64,000 nt of DNA, from NCBI GenBank assembly GCA_964247055.1, contig OZ176054.1:1426001-1490000 (forward strand), written 5' to 3'. The translations under genes and the position numbers were made by a program. This DNA is from Paragordius varius (Eukaryota > Nematomorpha). Shown here piece by piece: positions 1-12,858 of this stretch. The stretch's first letter is position 1, and the number at the start of each line of letters is the position of its first letter. The notes under the pieces are model-generated. The model did no database searches, was not told the origin of the DNA, and saw only the letters and a program-made list of their open reading frames with translations.

Positions 1-1389
1 GTCTGCGTACTTTTCGTTGACGTTTTCTTTTAGTTACGTAATGCCTTATGGCTACATAAGTAATTATATGATGATTAAGATAAAAATTAAAATCTTTTAC
101 CGCTTAATAGCATTTTTTATCCAAATTTGACATCAAAGTGCAATTTAATTTTTAATGAGTCTTTAAATGACCTTTCAAAATTTTTTTATCGATATTAATT
201 TGCTTTAATAAATTAACTTTAGGATACTATTTAAATATAAAATTTAGTAGGCGCGTTTTCATCTACTTGATTTTCTTCCAAATAGGTGATAAAAATGCGA
301 TTTTTAGATTTTGGCTAATGCAGAAAAAAATTTCTTTTCAAGTATTCTGAAGCTTTCAATTATTAACTGATATCCGATTTATGCCCGTTTTGCTGAACGA
401 TGTTATAAATCAAAAATGTACCTAGATTATTTCTTTACTGTAATATAATATCAATAATAAATTTGAATTTATCCACAATTCAAGACTCGGAATATTTTAA
501 GAATATGATTTCAATAAATTTAAATAATTTAAATGTTATATATGTCATTTCATTTTGAACCGCTTCAACTGGGAAAAACAGAACCGATAATTATAAATTA
601 CGCGTTTTGCATTAGATTAATATTGGCCGGTGTTTAATTTCAAAATAGGGAATGTGCAATTTTTGGTTCAACACTGATTTAACTAATGTACCCGATATAA
701 GTTATTATTGCAAATAATTTTTTAATAAACTATGTAAAAAACTGCTTTTAAGAATATTACAAAATTAATTCAAACATTGATAACGATCGTTAATATTTAA
801 ACTTTTAATTTAATAAGGATGCCCTTTCCCCGATTTAAAATGTTTACGTTAAAAATTTTTTATAAAAAATTAAGCTTGACCATTCTTATAATTTTCAATA
901 TCATTAACATAAATTCAATTAATTTACATTTTTAATTTTTTTGTAAGATGTATAACAATTAAAGTACTTAAACAAGCGACCATGTGTTGCTATCAATTCC
1001 TCTTAATTATTAACAAATATTTTTGATTCTTATGAGCAGCCAGATCAAATCGAATTTCCACTTATTAAATCAATACTTAATGGATTTAATTGAGATTGAT
1101 TAAAACCGTTTTTTTAAACAAAATTTATCCTTTAAGGAACACTTTAAATGCTATAAATTATAATAATCAATTATGTGGCTAATAAGTTATCAAATTAATT
1201 AACAATAATCAAATTTTTTGCAATTGTGATCGATCGATTCCTCACTAAAACAAAGAAAAGAAAGTCTGAGTTATTTAACACATTAGGCAATAAAACAAAA
1301 CTCCAGATAATTTAATATTTGGAAAGATAGCAGAAACGTTTTTGACATCCTGTAATTTCAAATATTTTTTATATATCTATTTTAACTAG
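1..1389. other. No exon seen; probable intron of Vein-like gene
   Basis: AT-rich sequence with no long reading frame and no recognisable exon. It probably lies inside the intron upstream of the first visible exon of the Ig-EGF gene, because that exon begins at a splice acceptor (AG at 1388-1389) rather than a start codon. Confidence 0.5.
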
Positions 1390-3573
1390 GTCCAACCAAT
1401 ATTGCCAAACCGCTCTTAAAATTAACTGGTAAGAAGTATACCAAAATTTATAATGAAATACCCGTAACCACCATTCAATTTAAGTGTCACTTGGACCTAG
1501 AATACTCGATACCAGACAATAAAGTTCCCATTAATATCTCTATGAAAGACAGCAAATTTAGGCGACAGCTAAAACGTATCGCTAAAGTCCGTGATATTAA
1601 ATGGTTTTTGAATCACAAACAAATACCGTTCTTTGATCAAATCACATACGCCGTTTGGAATAAATCTTCAAAATCGATTTCAGTAAAACACCATCAACAG
1701 TCCTCATCAATCCCTAACACTCAACTTTCAACCCAAAAATTAGATGTGGGTAAAGGGATTCAATATCACAGCAAATCCATGCAAAATAATCACAAACCTA
1801 TTGTTCGCCTCTATTACCAGTAAAACCTCATTTTTTTCTATTAATCACTCATTCATTTTACAAATATGGATAATATATCCTACGTCACTTGATGATTATT
1901 TTGTGGCATTAATTGGAAAAATAAATTAAATTTAAATAATGCATCACACCTTATTTATTCCAATTGGGTATAGTTCCACCTAGTGCTAAAAGATCCACTT
2001 ACTCAGTATAAAACCTAGGAAGCTTTAAGACTTATCTTCCACCAGGGCTTATAGTGTAATTTTTGTTACTTAGAATAAGTACGAAGTTTAATTGTTAAAA
2101 GAACGATTTACCAATCGTGATGGTTGTAATTATCGAAACTTTATGACCAGAAACGATTATATAATTATAATAATAAAATGTTTGCCAAAAGTTCCTTATA
2201 CAATGGATAAACTGTATATGTGAACTTATGAAAGCCTATAAGCTGCAATGCTGATAAAAAACATTCTTAAATTTCTTGAAATAATTTAAATTTGTTAAAT
2301 TTTCAATTAATATGTGTTTATTAATTTTTATAAAAATGAACACCAGGTTAACAGTCATAGACATTTTCATAATATTTCTTTGATAGTAATAATTTAGCGA
2401 AAATCTGGAACATAATTTAATGTTTGATTGGGATTAGAACCGACTGACTATTTCAATTTTTGTTTCACAAATTATATTTTTGGATACATAAGAACTTTTT
2501 ATATATTTATTAGTACATTTTCCATGTTACACATCATAAATCCCAATGCCGATAACATTGGATACTATGAATGCAGACTGAAAACTTTATGCGGGGAGTT
2601 GACATCCTCCAAACTGTTTTACACGCAACGTGATCATATTCTCGATTTTGATTCCGGTAAAATTTATCCAATATTTTAATAACATAAATTTATAAAAATA
2701 GGAGATACAAACTAGTTGACTAAAGCTAGTCATATGTTGTCGTAATCACTAGTTTTAATTAAATTGTGTATTACCCTTGTTTGGTATTTTGAAGCCATCA
2801 TTTTCTTTTAAAACATGAATAATTATATATACATAAAACGGATTATTTGGTAAAAGTTTTTTTTGCTAAAGGGGGCGTATGCAAATTCAAAAATATTTGC
2901 TATCGACTTTACTAACGATAAATATATATTATGCTCAATTTTTCAGATTTTTAATTGTATTTTTTAGGAAACAAACTGCGAAACTCAATGTTGCATTCAA
3001 CTAGTAAGTTTTAAAATTGTCTATTTTTTTATAAGAAATATAAGTAATTTTGATTTTATAGGTCAAAAATGTAACATCAATCTATGTATGCATGATGGTA
3101 ATTGTGAAATCGATACATTTGGCCAACCATATTGCACGTAATTAAATTTTTTATTTATTGAAGTCGCAAAAAGATCAACTAGGGAAACCGAGACGGTTTT
3201 TTCACGGTTTTAATTAATTGGTTCTAAGCACTTTTGTTTTTTTAATTTATAACCCAATTTTCTATATTATGCTTGAGAACCAAAATATTAGGATATTGTG
3301 TCAAAAATTGATAAATTATTGAAAATTTTAAACCGTTTCTGAATTTTGTGATACCTGTTCTACATAATCGAGTTATGAGCTCACATGTTTTAATCATTCC
3401 GACAATTAGAGTCCGCGCCCTACATACTATACCATCACGCCTTATTTAAGATAATATAATCAAATTTTGGGAGATATATAAATTATTTGTCTAAATTTTG
3501 TTTTATCATTTTTAGTTGTCCCGAGAGATATACTGGAAGATTTTGCCAAAAGAAAATAGAAACACGCAAGTAA
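1390..3573 (+). CDS. vn: Vein-like secreted EGFR ligand, 3' exons (Ig + EGF domains)
   Basis: Five exons with matching phases: 1390-1819, 2514-2656, 2968-3003, 3062-3137 and 3516-3573, ending in TAA. The first exon holds the front half of an Ig domain (FKCHLDLEY, then IKWFLNHKQIP). The second holds the back half (MLHIINPNADNIGYYECR, the usual D-x-G-x-Y-x-C). A short linker exon follows. The last two exons make a complete EGF domain with six cysteines spaced C-x4-C-x5-C-x9-C-x-C-x8-C. The protein stops ten residues after the first residue beyond the EGF, with no membrane segment. Ig plus a terminal EGF without a transmembrane helix is the layout of Drosophila Vein, a secreted activator of the EGF receptor; vertebrate neuregulins are the wider relatives. 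Donors are GTAAAA, GTAAAA, GTAAGT and GTAATT. The 5' part (signal peptide, N-terminal region) lies outside the window. The stretch between the Ig tryptophan and the YYEC cysteine is unusually long, so the end of exon one is the least certain boundary. Homology is inferred from domain order, not from a search. Confidence 0.72.
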
Positions 3574-3935
3574 GGAGCTGTACGTACATCAACTTTGTTG
3601 TTTGGTACAATGAACGAAATGGACGATTGACATTAAATACTCAGGAGAATTTACAAAACATTTATATTTGCAATATATCTTTCTTTCTTACTGACTTTGT
3701 AAATATTGAAAAATCAATCTAATTTTTATTGTCTCGCAATACTGAAATTCTTTGCTACCTATCTGAGTCAATCATTTTACTATTAAATGACTTTCATTTG
3801 AAAAAAGTAGAGAACACAATAGTACAGTCTCTAGTTTAAGTTCAATATAATTAATATAGCCATATGCTGAAATTTATATTAAATATTGTTATTACTTTCA
3901 AATTCATTTACGGTTATAAATTATGTATTATTGTA

Positions 3936-3950
3936 AATAAATATAATAAA
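3936..3950 (+). promoter_or_regulatory. Polyadenylation signals of the Vein-like gene
   Basis: Two AATAAA hexamers (3936-3941 and 3945-3950) lie about 365 nt past the stop codon and are the first consensus pair on that strand, giving a 3' UTR of ordinary length. Confidence 0.45.
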
Positions 3951-3959
3951 TGATAAAAA

Positions 3960-6636
3960 AATATTTGCTTTTTTTCGGATACTTAACCACAAAAAGCTAG
4001 ATTTTTTTGAAAATTGGGATAAATAGTATTTTTATTTTTGTACAACACATTAAAAGTAGGGCATTTTTTTAAAAGTCATTCCTTATATGTGCATCGCAAA
4101 ATAATGGTAAACGATTAGTAAATATTGATACCGTAATAATGAAAATTATAAATATAAAATAAACAAAATATTTTTTAAAAGAATGTAGCCTTGCTTGATC
4201 CCACATAATCTATATATTTTTTGAGTTATATAGTTGCGTGCGATGCCAATTTACATCTCTTTTTTTATTTTGCGAATTTTCAAAGTTTGAACAATTAGTT
4301 GTCTTTTAGAAAAAAATATTTGTCTTTTAATTGTTACATTTTGTCTGCATAGTTTTATTTAGTGGTAATAATAATGTATTAAGTTAATTTATATATAAAT
4401 AATTTAAATTTGTTATATAAACCACAAATTTGGTAAAAATTTATTTGGTGTTTCTGTTAATTTAATGTGTGTCCGTATAATTACATAAATAATTTTCATA
4501 ATTAATTAAAAATGTATCAAAAATATAATCACATATTTATGTTTTATATACAATTGATTGAGCTTTTTTGTATCTTCTCGAAGTTTTTGCGGATAAAAAT
4601 AATCCTGAGTATCTATAATTTTAATATATATTTTGAAGTAAAATCATTCCTGACTCTCTATCGTGGGCCCTTCCTTGCTAAAAATTTTTGTTTAAAAATT
4701 ATAATACTCATAGGATCTAATTTGAAGCAAAACACTCCCAACGCATCTGGCTTTAAGCCTATCGACTAAATTGTTCCGTTGGACCTTGTCATCATAATAG
4801 CACACGCTAAATACATATAAAAAAATTTAAGATATGACATGACATCTAAGTTAACAAAAGGCAAATTCCAAAATTATCCGGATAACAAGCAATAAATATA
4901 AGTTATGAAGAGTTAAGATTTGTACAAAATGGTTTCTGTATAAATCGACAAGGAAAACAATTTAAGAATTTAATGGTTTTAGCTAAATCGACAAATACGG
5001 ATAGGATGGATTTTACTGTTAAGGTTAAGAGAAAATGATTATCATAGGCCTATCTTCGTTTGCCAAGCAATGTTTTTTAATTCAAATTAACAATTATAGA
5101 TTACAGAATCGATAATTTATTTTACTTTATGAAATCAAACTAATTTTCTACATGTTAAAACAATAGTCCGTCCGGAAAGTTAGTGTGGAGGTTTAAATTA
5201 AATATGAAGACGTAAAAGTCAATAAAGTATAAAAATATAACTAAAATCTGTTTAATCTCATTAGTTTTAAAATTTAATAATATAAATTATTTATACTAAT
5301 TTATGTTCATTTTAAATATTCGACGGTAAATTATAAGAGAGATTTTAAAAAGGGTAATGTTAAAAGTTCAAGGGTTTTTTAAAGGAAAAACGGAAGACTT
5401 CGAGGGTAAATACAAAGGCCAAATGTGAAAGTAAATGATATAGTCAAGGGTAAATTTATTAGTGGGGTTAGTATACTTGTTTAAGTGTTAATTAGTAATG
5501 ATCAATGGCAATTTTAAATATTGTAAAGTCTGAAAGCAAAGTTTAAGAGAGAGGGAAAGTGTGTTCGAAATGTTTAAGGGTCATGAAGTTAAGGGAGGCA
5601 AATAAAAATGGGTTATCGATGCCCATTAAAACTGTTTCATCCATATATAATAAGCTAGGCTTGATGATAAATTCAGAAGTTCAACATCATAAAATTTTAA
5701 AGGGAAAAAAGTAAGAAAACAAATCAATTTTGAGACTACATTTTTAAAAAATGGAAAAAGATTAGATAAGAAATGTGACTACAAAAATAGATAAAAATAT
5801 ATATACCCAAATAAAAATGGGCAAAAATAAATTATATGATGTACAATATATATATTGTATTTCAGATAAAGCTAGAGACATTTTTATTAAATAATATTCA
5901 AACATCTTAACTATATATCCATATTATGAGTCAGAATATAAAATAAAAAACTATATTGTAAATGTATTTTTAATATATAAATTGCATAAAAAATTAACAT
6001 ATTGGTTAACAAGCTAGTAATTCGGTAAAACATATTGAAGAAAGTTCCAACCTGAGTTACTGTTAATAAAAAAGCAGTTAACAAATATAAAGCCTTACAT
6101 TGAATCATTGGTAATAAAATATTCTGGTTCGATCACACCAATATTCTTCAAAAAGACTTTAAATGCGGCCTAAATTAAAAGAAGTATATTTACTTCATCA
6201 AAGGGAAAATTTAAAATTTTGGCGATATATTTCATTATTTGAAATAACCGTACAAAATCATTGGCAACCAACTGTGAAAATAAGATCACATGTAATCTAT
6301 GGTGTATCAACACTAAGATTAATTAGGTAATTAGTATCCCATATCATTTTTGATATTATTGATAAAAAATATTTAAATTATAATTCTTACTTTTTATCAA
6401 TCAAAATAATTAAAATAGACAAATATCTATATATATTTATAAACATAAAGTATGGTATTTAAAGTTGTTTGGGGAAAATGTCTAAGCCCATTCAATAATT
6501 ATGTGATCATTTATAAAAATGCTGACAGTGACAGGGCCCTTTTTCAAAACTAGCCCATTTTGGCTCTCTAAATTGTTAAAACATGATAAGAAGATTTTAT
6601 TGAAGGACCTTTCTTAATAACGTGTGTTTTTTTAAT
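3960..6636. other. Intergenic, no gene seen
   Basis: AT-rich, without a supportable gene. The sequence near 4290-4360 resembles one end of the ACAAAACGTAAAA-type MITE (TTTTGTCTGCATAG), but I did not find its partner. From about 5320 to 5600 the plus strand is purine-rich, with many AAGGGTAA and GAGGGTAAA words. Confidence 0.4.
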
Positions 6637-6893
6637 ATACCATTTACTATTCAAATTCACCAAAATATATTATGAGTTTTTGAAATAATATAACTCATTA
6701 TTAATACAAATTATATCTTAATGGTTTAGTTTTTTATCTTTTCAGTATTATTTTAATTTTAAACAAAATTTCCTTTTTTAAATATGTAAAAAATATTATC
6801 TTAATAAACACATATTATAGAGTGAATTTGAATTGTTCAAGGGTATATTTGAATTTTTCGAGGAAGAATTCGAACTACTAATCGTATAGTATA
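6637..6893. mobile_element. Small foldback element, F1 family
   Basis: The left end reads TATACCATTTACTATTCAAA and the right end is a diverged inverse copy containing GAATTTGAATTGTTCAAGGG. The same inverted ends, with CCATTT at the tip and GTTCAAGGGTGAATTTG repeats, recur at five other places here. No coding content; a non-autonomous MITE-like element. Confidence 0.6.
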
Positions 6894-8455
6894 ATTTGTA
6901 TTTGTTAAACTGCGCCGATTATGAATGTGATTTTAATTAAACTTTCAATTCAGCCTCATGCTTTATGAAAATATTTTTTTATTAATTGTTAGCTTTGAAA
7001 ATTTCGAAAAATATCACATGGAAGGTCTGTCAATTTAATAATAAATTTATTATTTCACAAACGCTGAAAGTTTTAAGACTTACATTGAATTGGCCCTCAG
7101 TTCAGCCCAACTTACTGTAAAGAGACTTTAAAAAATGGTTTTTTTTAAAAAATGTATTACTATAAATATTTGAAAAAAAATGGCAGTAAAGCAACTTTCT
7201 GCAAAACGTTTAGGCCTTTATAAAGTTTTTAATGTTTTAAAAGTCCCGACTTGCGCTCTTAATTAATCTCTCCAACTTGAGTTTCTAAAATTGGCTTTGA
7301 AGCAATTTTCTGACTCACGTGCAGTCCCCATTCGTCGAAAGTTCTATTTTTATAAATGGACTGAAGATGAAATCATTTTTATATTAGCCCCTCAGTTCTC
7401 CCACCAGTGTAATATGGAAATTTTTGTTTCAAGCATGTTTAAAAACATTCAGGTTAGTCGAAATAATAATTGTTTTACAAATATGCCGAATGACTGAGCC
7501 CTTTTTAAATATCCTCAGTTCACCGCCCGTATCCGTTAAGTTCAGTTAAAAAAATAGCTTGAATAAGGGACAATAAAATAAAGCAATTTTCTGTTAAAGG
7601 TACAATTTGGAGACTGGAAACTCCGTAAGATAATGGGGTTAAAGATATTCCCATTGAAATATGATTAAATTAATTTTTATTTTCTCCTTTTTCTATGTTT
7701 AAAAATTTTCAATAGGTGGTTTCATTGGCGAGGCTCCTTTACAGCGATTATAGAAACTCAACTAGTATTTGGATAAATTTAGTTTTGAAACAATTCATAT
7801 GAATCAATTCTATTTTTTAAAAAATATTTTGGGAAACGATCCTGCTTTGTTGGATACAGCTTAAAATTTAAATATGTTTTTTAACAATTCATACTTTACA
7901 GAGCATTTAATTATAAAAATATTTTTTACATAACCCGAGAACGTAATTATTTAATTGAAAGTTAAATTTTGTAATTTATTTACATTCGGAACAAATACTG
8001 GTAACGCGAAAACTCTTGAATTAAGATCTGAGGGGATAGAGATTTCAAACATTTGATAAATTCTAGCTTTCGTTAGAACCCCTTATAAATGGGTAGATTT
8101 TGGTCTATCGGCTAATTATAATTTTTAATTCCAAAAATCCTTTTTGTTTATAAAAAATTAAAGCTCAAAAATTGGTCTAAATTACAAATAATATTTTGTG
8201 ATAATAAATAAAACATATTTGATGCGTTTTAATTTAATTTTGAATGTTGGATTTTTTCGGAAATCAAATGGATTCATTTAAATTAAAATGGTTTTTCTTA
8301 CTATAAAGCGAAAAAGGTTATCTTAAAAATTTTCTGTTAGCCCTCGGTTAAACTACCCGCGTGGAAAAGTGTTAATTGTGATTGAGTAATGACCACGCTG
8401 AATTAAATGCGCCGCAATATTAAAAAAATTTTTAACCATATGGATGCTGATATAT
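6894..8455. other. Intergenic, no gene seen
   Basis: No supportable gene. A motif near CCTCAGTTC recurs loosely around 7095, 7388 and 7516, and AAAGCAATTTTCTG-like words near 7180, 7300 and 7576, suggesting an old degraded repeat. Confidence 0.35.
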
Positions 8456-8463
8456 ACCTCATA

Positions 8464-10311
8464 CAGTGGCGTAACGAGCATTTGCGGCGCCCGGGGCTTG
8501 AACTCTTATGGCGCCCCATCCTCTTTTTGAAATTCAATAAAACAATTTTTTAAAAAAATAATACCAACGTCGCAACCTAAACACCATAGATAAGACCGGC
8601 TTATACAATCATATGCCTTTAAAACCTAATTAAATTTATTCATATTCAAATACATACATATAAATATCCTAATAAATTCGGTAACAAAGAAATTCATAAA
8701 AATAAACAGCGGATAATGGGGAATTTCAATAATGATATAAAAATTATTGTAAATCTAGGAGAATGTTGCAATACAGATTTTAATGGAAATTTTAAGTTTC
8801 ATGATAATTTATGGTAAGCAGTCGATTTAATCCCTAAAATAACAGGTTTATAAATGAGATTTTACTACTTGGAAAGAGGAAAAATGAACGCTTCAAAATA
8901 AAACAGTTATTTGTTAAAGATAAAAGGTGTATTATAAACTCATTTTGAATTTTGGGTAAAACATAGGATAAAATGTTAGGAGATTTAAGTTCTCATACGA
9001 TCTCCCATTATTGGGACGAACAAAGCTAAGTTTAGTAAAGATAGGAGTTTTCCAGGATTTGATGCTGAGTCATCTAGATACGTTAAGCTTTCCAACAAAT
9101 TCTCAAAAAGGGAGATTTCGGGGGATATTAGATATTTCATGCTAATATTTGTTGTAAAATATTTCGTCATAGATCTTTTTCCGAAATTATATGAGCTTCC
9201 AGAGCTGAATCAATTGCTATTTATTGTCAATTTTCTGCCTCTTTCCAAATAGTAAATGCTTACGATCTGCCTCTTTCCAAATAGTAAATGCTTACGATGA
9301 TTTGGCATTTTCTCATTATGGATTAATTTTCCTCCATTTATACCAAGCGTAGTTGAGAAAAATCATGGTAAAGAATTAGATCCATCAAAAAGTAGGCAAT
9401 AAAATTTATACCAAACTGTTCTTTGTACATAAAAGCCAACACCTCTAAACCTTCTTCTACCGAGTCGAAAAAACCAAGATTGGGGCATAGAACGATAGTT
9501 TTTGTTTAAAAGAGATTGCATTTATTAAATCATCATGAATAATTCTTTCTGTGCGAAGTTGATCTGATATTATGAGAATATTATTATTTGTAAATTTTTA
9601 AAAGATACACCATATGTATGGATTTACTAATGCTGTATTTGTAGTTTTCTGATCCCTATTTTTAGAAACAATAACTAGGGTTTCAGGTGTGTTTATTATA
9701 ATTATTAAGGGAACGTGTTTGCATCGCATACACTTTTTTCCATGTTAAGATCAGAATTTATTTTCGTTAAATAAAATTGCATGGTTATTCTCTCCCTGGA
9801 TTTTGCTCTATTTGCGTAAGCGCTGAATTCAGACATTTAGTATTTGATGACAATGAAAGTAATTATAAAAGGGATAGGGCTATATTAATAATAAAAACTT
9901 ACCTTGCTAGACATGGGATCTTGGAGATTAAAATAAAAAAATTTGGGTATTGGTTTGTTATTTAATGATTACGTTTGAACGGACAAACAAGTTAAAATAT
10001 TTCAATTTAAGGCAGTAGAGAATTAGCAATATAATAGTGCCTGATAGAGAAATGTTTTTTTATTAAATAAATTCACACATGTTACAAAGGAATATACTCC
10101 TACATGAATGTTAATATTTGCATAATGTTTGCTCCTGATCACATTTATATATATTTTATATTATTTTAGGGATTATGTGCCAAAAAATTTAAAATTTTTA
10201 TAAAAAAATATAAATAGGCGCCCCTATTGCACATGTTTGAGGAATATTTACATGAAATTTGTTATTATTAAAATTTAAAAAAAATCTTAAACCCCCCTCG
10301 TTACGCCACTG
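8464..10311 (-). mobile_element. Dead hAT DNA transposon
   Basis: Perfect 15-bp terminal inverted repeats, CAGTGGCGTAACGAG at the left and its reverse complement at the right. They are flanked by an 8-bp target duplication with one mismatch (ACCTCATA at 8456-8463, ACCTCAAA at 10312-10319). An 8-bp duplication and CAGTGGCG ends fit hAT. The ends carry GGCGCCC-rich subterminal sequence. The inside keeps only fragments of a transposase read on the minus strand, so the element is defective. Confidence 0.85.
8900..9470 (-). pseudogene. hAT transposase remnant (DUF4371/TTF zinc finger type)
   Basis: Read on the minus strand. Around 9430-9370 there is a piece reading YKFYCLLFDGSNSL, like the cysteine-bearing start of the TTF zinc finger of ZMYM-type hAT transposases. 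Around 9170-8940 there are pieces reading LLSLLNLALFVPIMGDRMRT and ILSYVLPKIQNEFI. These match the DUF4371 pattern in which a phrase like NFLSLLELLAKYDPVM is followed by YLSPKIQNELI. Stops and frame changes interrupt it and no DDE-bearing region is recognisable. The family was identified by eye from motif memory. Confidence 0.6.
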
Positions 10312-10603
10312 ACCTCAAAGAAAGGTAAAATTTTAAGAGCGCTCCGCAAAGAGTCTCTTACATATGATCCACTACAACTAAAATTTACGTAATAAGTTTG
10401 TAAAGTATAACTGGCTTCGAAATCAAATTGCTGTCTGTATTTTTTGAATTTGAACATAATGAAACCTCTATTATTGAATTCATAAAACAAAACACTCATT
10501 TGAAAAATAATATTATACCATATATTATGGTTGGATTTTATTAACATGGTATCTAAATTTGTATAACACTTTTTTTCTTGATCAGCACATATATTTTATT
10601 ATA

Positions 10604-11143
10604 TACAATTTGCACTTCAAGAGTGTCCTTGAACACTTCAAGTTGGTCATTTCTAATCGTAAATAATTCATCCATTTTATTGTTTTTAACCTATTTTCTA
10701 TAATTTAACATAAGTTTTAAATCGATATCAACTTTTAATCTTTGAGAAACCGTATATAATTATTTATTTCTTAAAATAATTTTGGATATTTATAAGATTT
10801 TTAACACGAAATAAAAATTATATAAGTTTTCTGGGTTACTAATTAAAATTTTTCATCAAACATTTAAAAGTCAATAATTTTGTTCAATTGAAAAAAAATA
10901 GTTTTAAACAAAAAAGTGGTTTTTCAATAAAATATTTTATTTTTAAATGAATAAATATATAATAAATAAACAAAATTAGGTTAATAAATAATTAAATAAA
11001 ATAATAAATGCAAAAACTATGGTTAAATCAAAATTTATCAACTTGAAGTGTTCAAGGACCAACTTGAACTGTTCAAGGACCAACTTGAATTGTTCAAGGA
11101 CCAACTTGAAGTGTTCAAGGACACTCTTGAAGTGCAAATGGTA
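10604..11143. mobile_element. Foldback element, F2 family, with subterminal 21-bp repeats
   Basis: Ends are inverse copies: TTTGCACTTCAAGAGTGTCC at the left and its reverse complement at the right. Inside the right arm the word GGACCAACTTGAACTGTTCA is repeated every 21 bp; the left arm has fewer copies. The 21-bp period makes the repeats open in frame, which produces an apparent heptad-like peptide (FKLVLEQ) with no reason to be a gene. Confidence 0.75.
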
Positions 11144-12776
11144 TATAAGGAGTGCGTTTGATTCAATCACACCAATAATATAGTTTACCTTGCATTTATA
11201 CTGAAAAGAGAGTAGTATTTAAAGGATTCTTATGATAAGAAATATAATATGTCGGTGAATACTTAGAACAATCTAACATTTTTAATTGCTACTTAAATGT
11301 GTTTAGTTATGAAGAAATATTTTGGTGATCATACAGTTGGAAATAACAGTTATATTTAAAATCAAAAGATGATCTTTTGGACCCCTTACTTTGTCCCAGT
11401 ATTTAGCAGATATGAACCAAAATAAGGCAATGTTTTTATCCGCTAAAACCACCTTAAAAATGATTGGACCGTTTTAAATCAAAGAATTACGATTTTGATT
11501 AAACCTAACTGTTCTGAGCATCAAATGCTGTTAACAATTTTGAAATGTCATAAACTCCTAAATTAAATAGCCTTATTATTAACGACCTTTTAACTTTTTT
11601 GTCCTAGTTGACATATTAAGTTGGTAAAATGTAGCCAGCTTTTTAAAGTTCTTTAATTCCATTTTTTAATAATATATACATTTATTTTTCTGTTGAATAT
11701 TTTAAAAAATTATAAAGAAAAAAAAATGGCTGCAAAAATGTTTGAGATAAGGATTTTTTTTAAAGTTTTGCATTTTTAAAAATTTTTGTATAATGCGCCT
11801 AAAAGGCTGAAAAAAGTATATTTGAATTCGGTTACTGATATCATTTTTAGGATGCTCGAATTCACTAGGAGACTAAATTACTTAAAAGGCCATGGTAAGT
11901 TAATAAACACATTCTTTATCATTTTGTTCGTCTCTAGGTGATATCTGCGTCAATATAAGGTTTTTTAAAATATAAATATAAATGCTTTTAATTTTCTTGC
12001 AAACACGCCAGGATGCTCGTGATAAATCCTTGAAAAATCGTGTTTGTCTGTTTAATAGATTATATCTATTTATGTTTAAAGTTCTAAAAATTTTTTATCA
12101 CAAACTATCAGAAATTTTAAAAGAAACTTCTATCCGATCCTCTAACAATATTGTAGTTATCATGACACGATTAATATTTAATATAATAAATTATCCCGCC
12201 CCCCTTGACTCATCCTAATGCGTTTAATTATATTATATATATATATACAGTATTTTAGCTAAAATCAAATATTTTGCTATGAAAAACTCTACCATATACA
12301 TCTTCTCTATTAAACTATAAAGCTACTATTAAATATCAGTGAAGATTCTAAGTAAGGAAAATCATCTTTCAAAGCAATATCAATATTAATTATCAATACA
12401 TATACATTTGAAAATGTATAATTAATTTATAACAAAAATATATTCTATTTTTAGCGTATAAAAATTCTTGAAATCGTTTATAAATCAAAACAATACAACA
12501 CATTACTAAAATCATATTTTTGTAAATTGGTAGGGATGATATATTTATATACTTTTCATAAAATATTTGCTATTTATGATAATAAAAATCCAAAATTTCT
12601 AAATATAGAATTTTTTAATCAAACTTAAATTTAACAATAAGGGGGTAGGTACATTTTTAAAAAAAATATTTCAATACTTCTTTTCTTACATCTTATAAAT
12701 TAACTTAAACCTATATTCAATTTCATTTTTGTATTTTTTTCACTTTTAATAGCAAATTATTATTTTTTTTAAAACA
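11144..12776. other. Intergenic upstream of the micro-exon gene; one dispersed repeat
   Basis: No supportable gene. The stretch 11690-11850 (TGGCTGCAAAAATGTTTGAG and following) is related, in inverse orientation, to 39650-39815, so it is a dispersed repeat. The word AGGATGCTCG occurs at both 11850 and 11990. I found no clear promoter; the ATG at 12777 sits in AAAACAATGG, a good insect initiation context. Confidence 0.4.
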
Positions 12777-12858
12777 ATGGCTAGTAACTTAGTTCTTCAT
12801 ATATTTGCCTTGATATGTTTCACCGAATTAATGATACCGGGATTGTCGGAATTTGTCG
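12777..12858 (+). other. Exon 1: signal peptide
   Basis: Opens MASNLVLHIFALICFTELMI: a short polar start, a hydrophobic core and a likely cleavage near PGLS. It ends after codon base one at a GTAAAT donor, setting the phase of the whole gene. The good ATG context and the absence of an upstream in-frame exon support this start. Confidence 0.8.

Noticed and set aside
11982-12218. Open frame with QDARDKSLKNRVCLF upstream of the signal-peptide exon
   Set aside because: No signal peptide, no recognisable domain and no phase link to the micro-exon gene; likely chance in AT-rich DNA.
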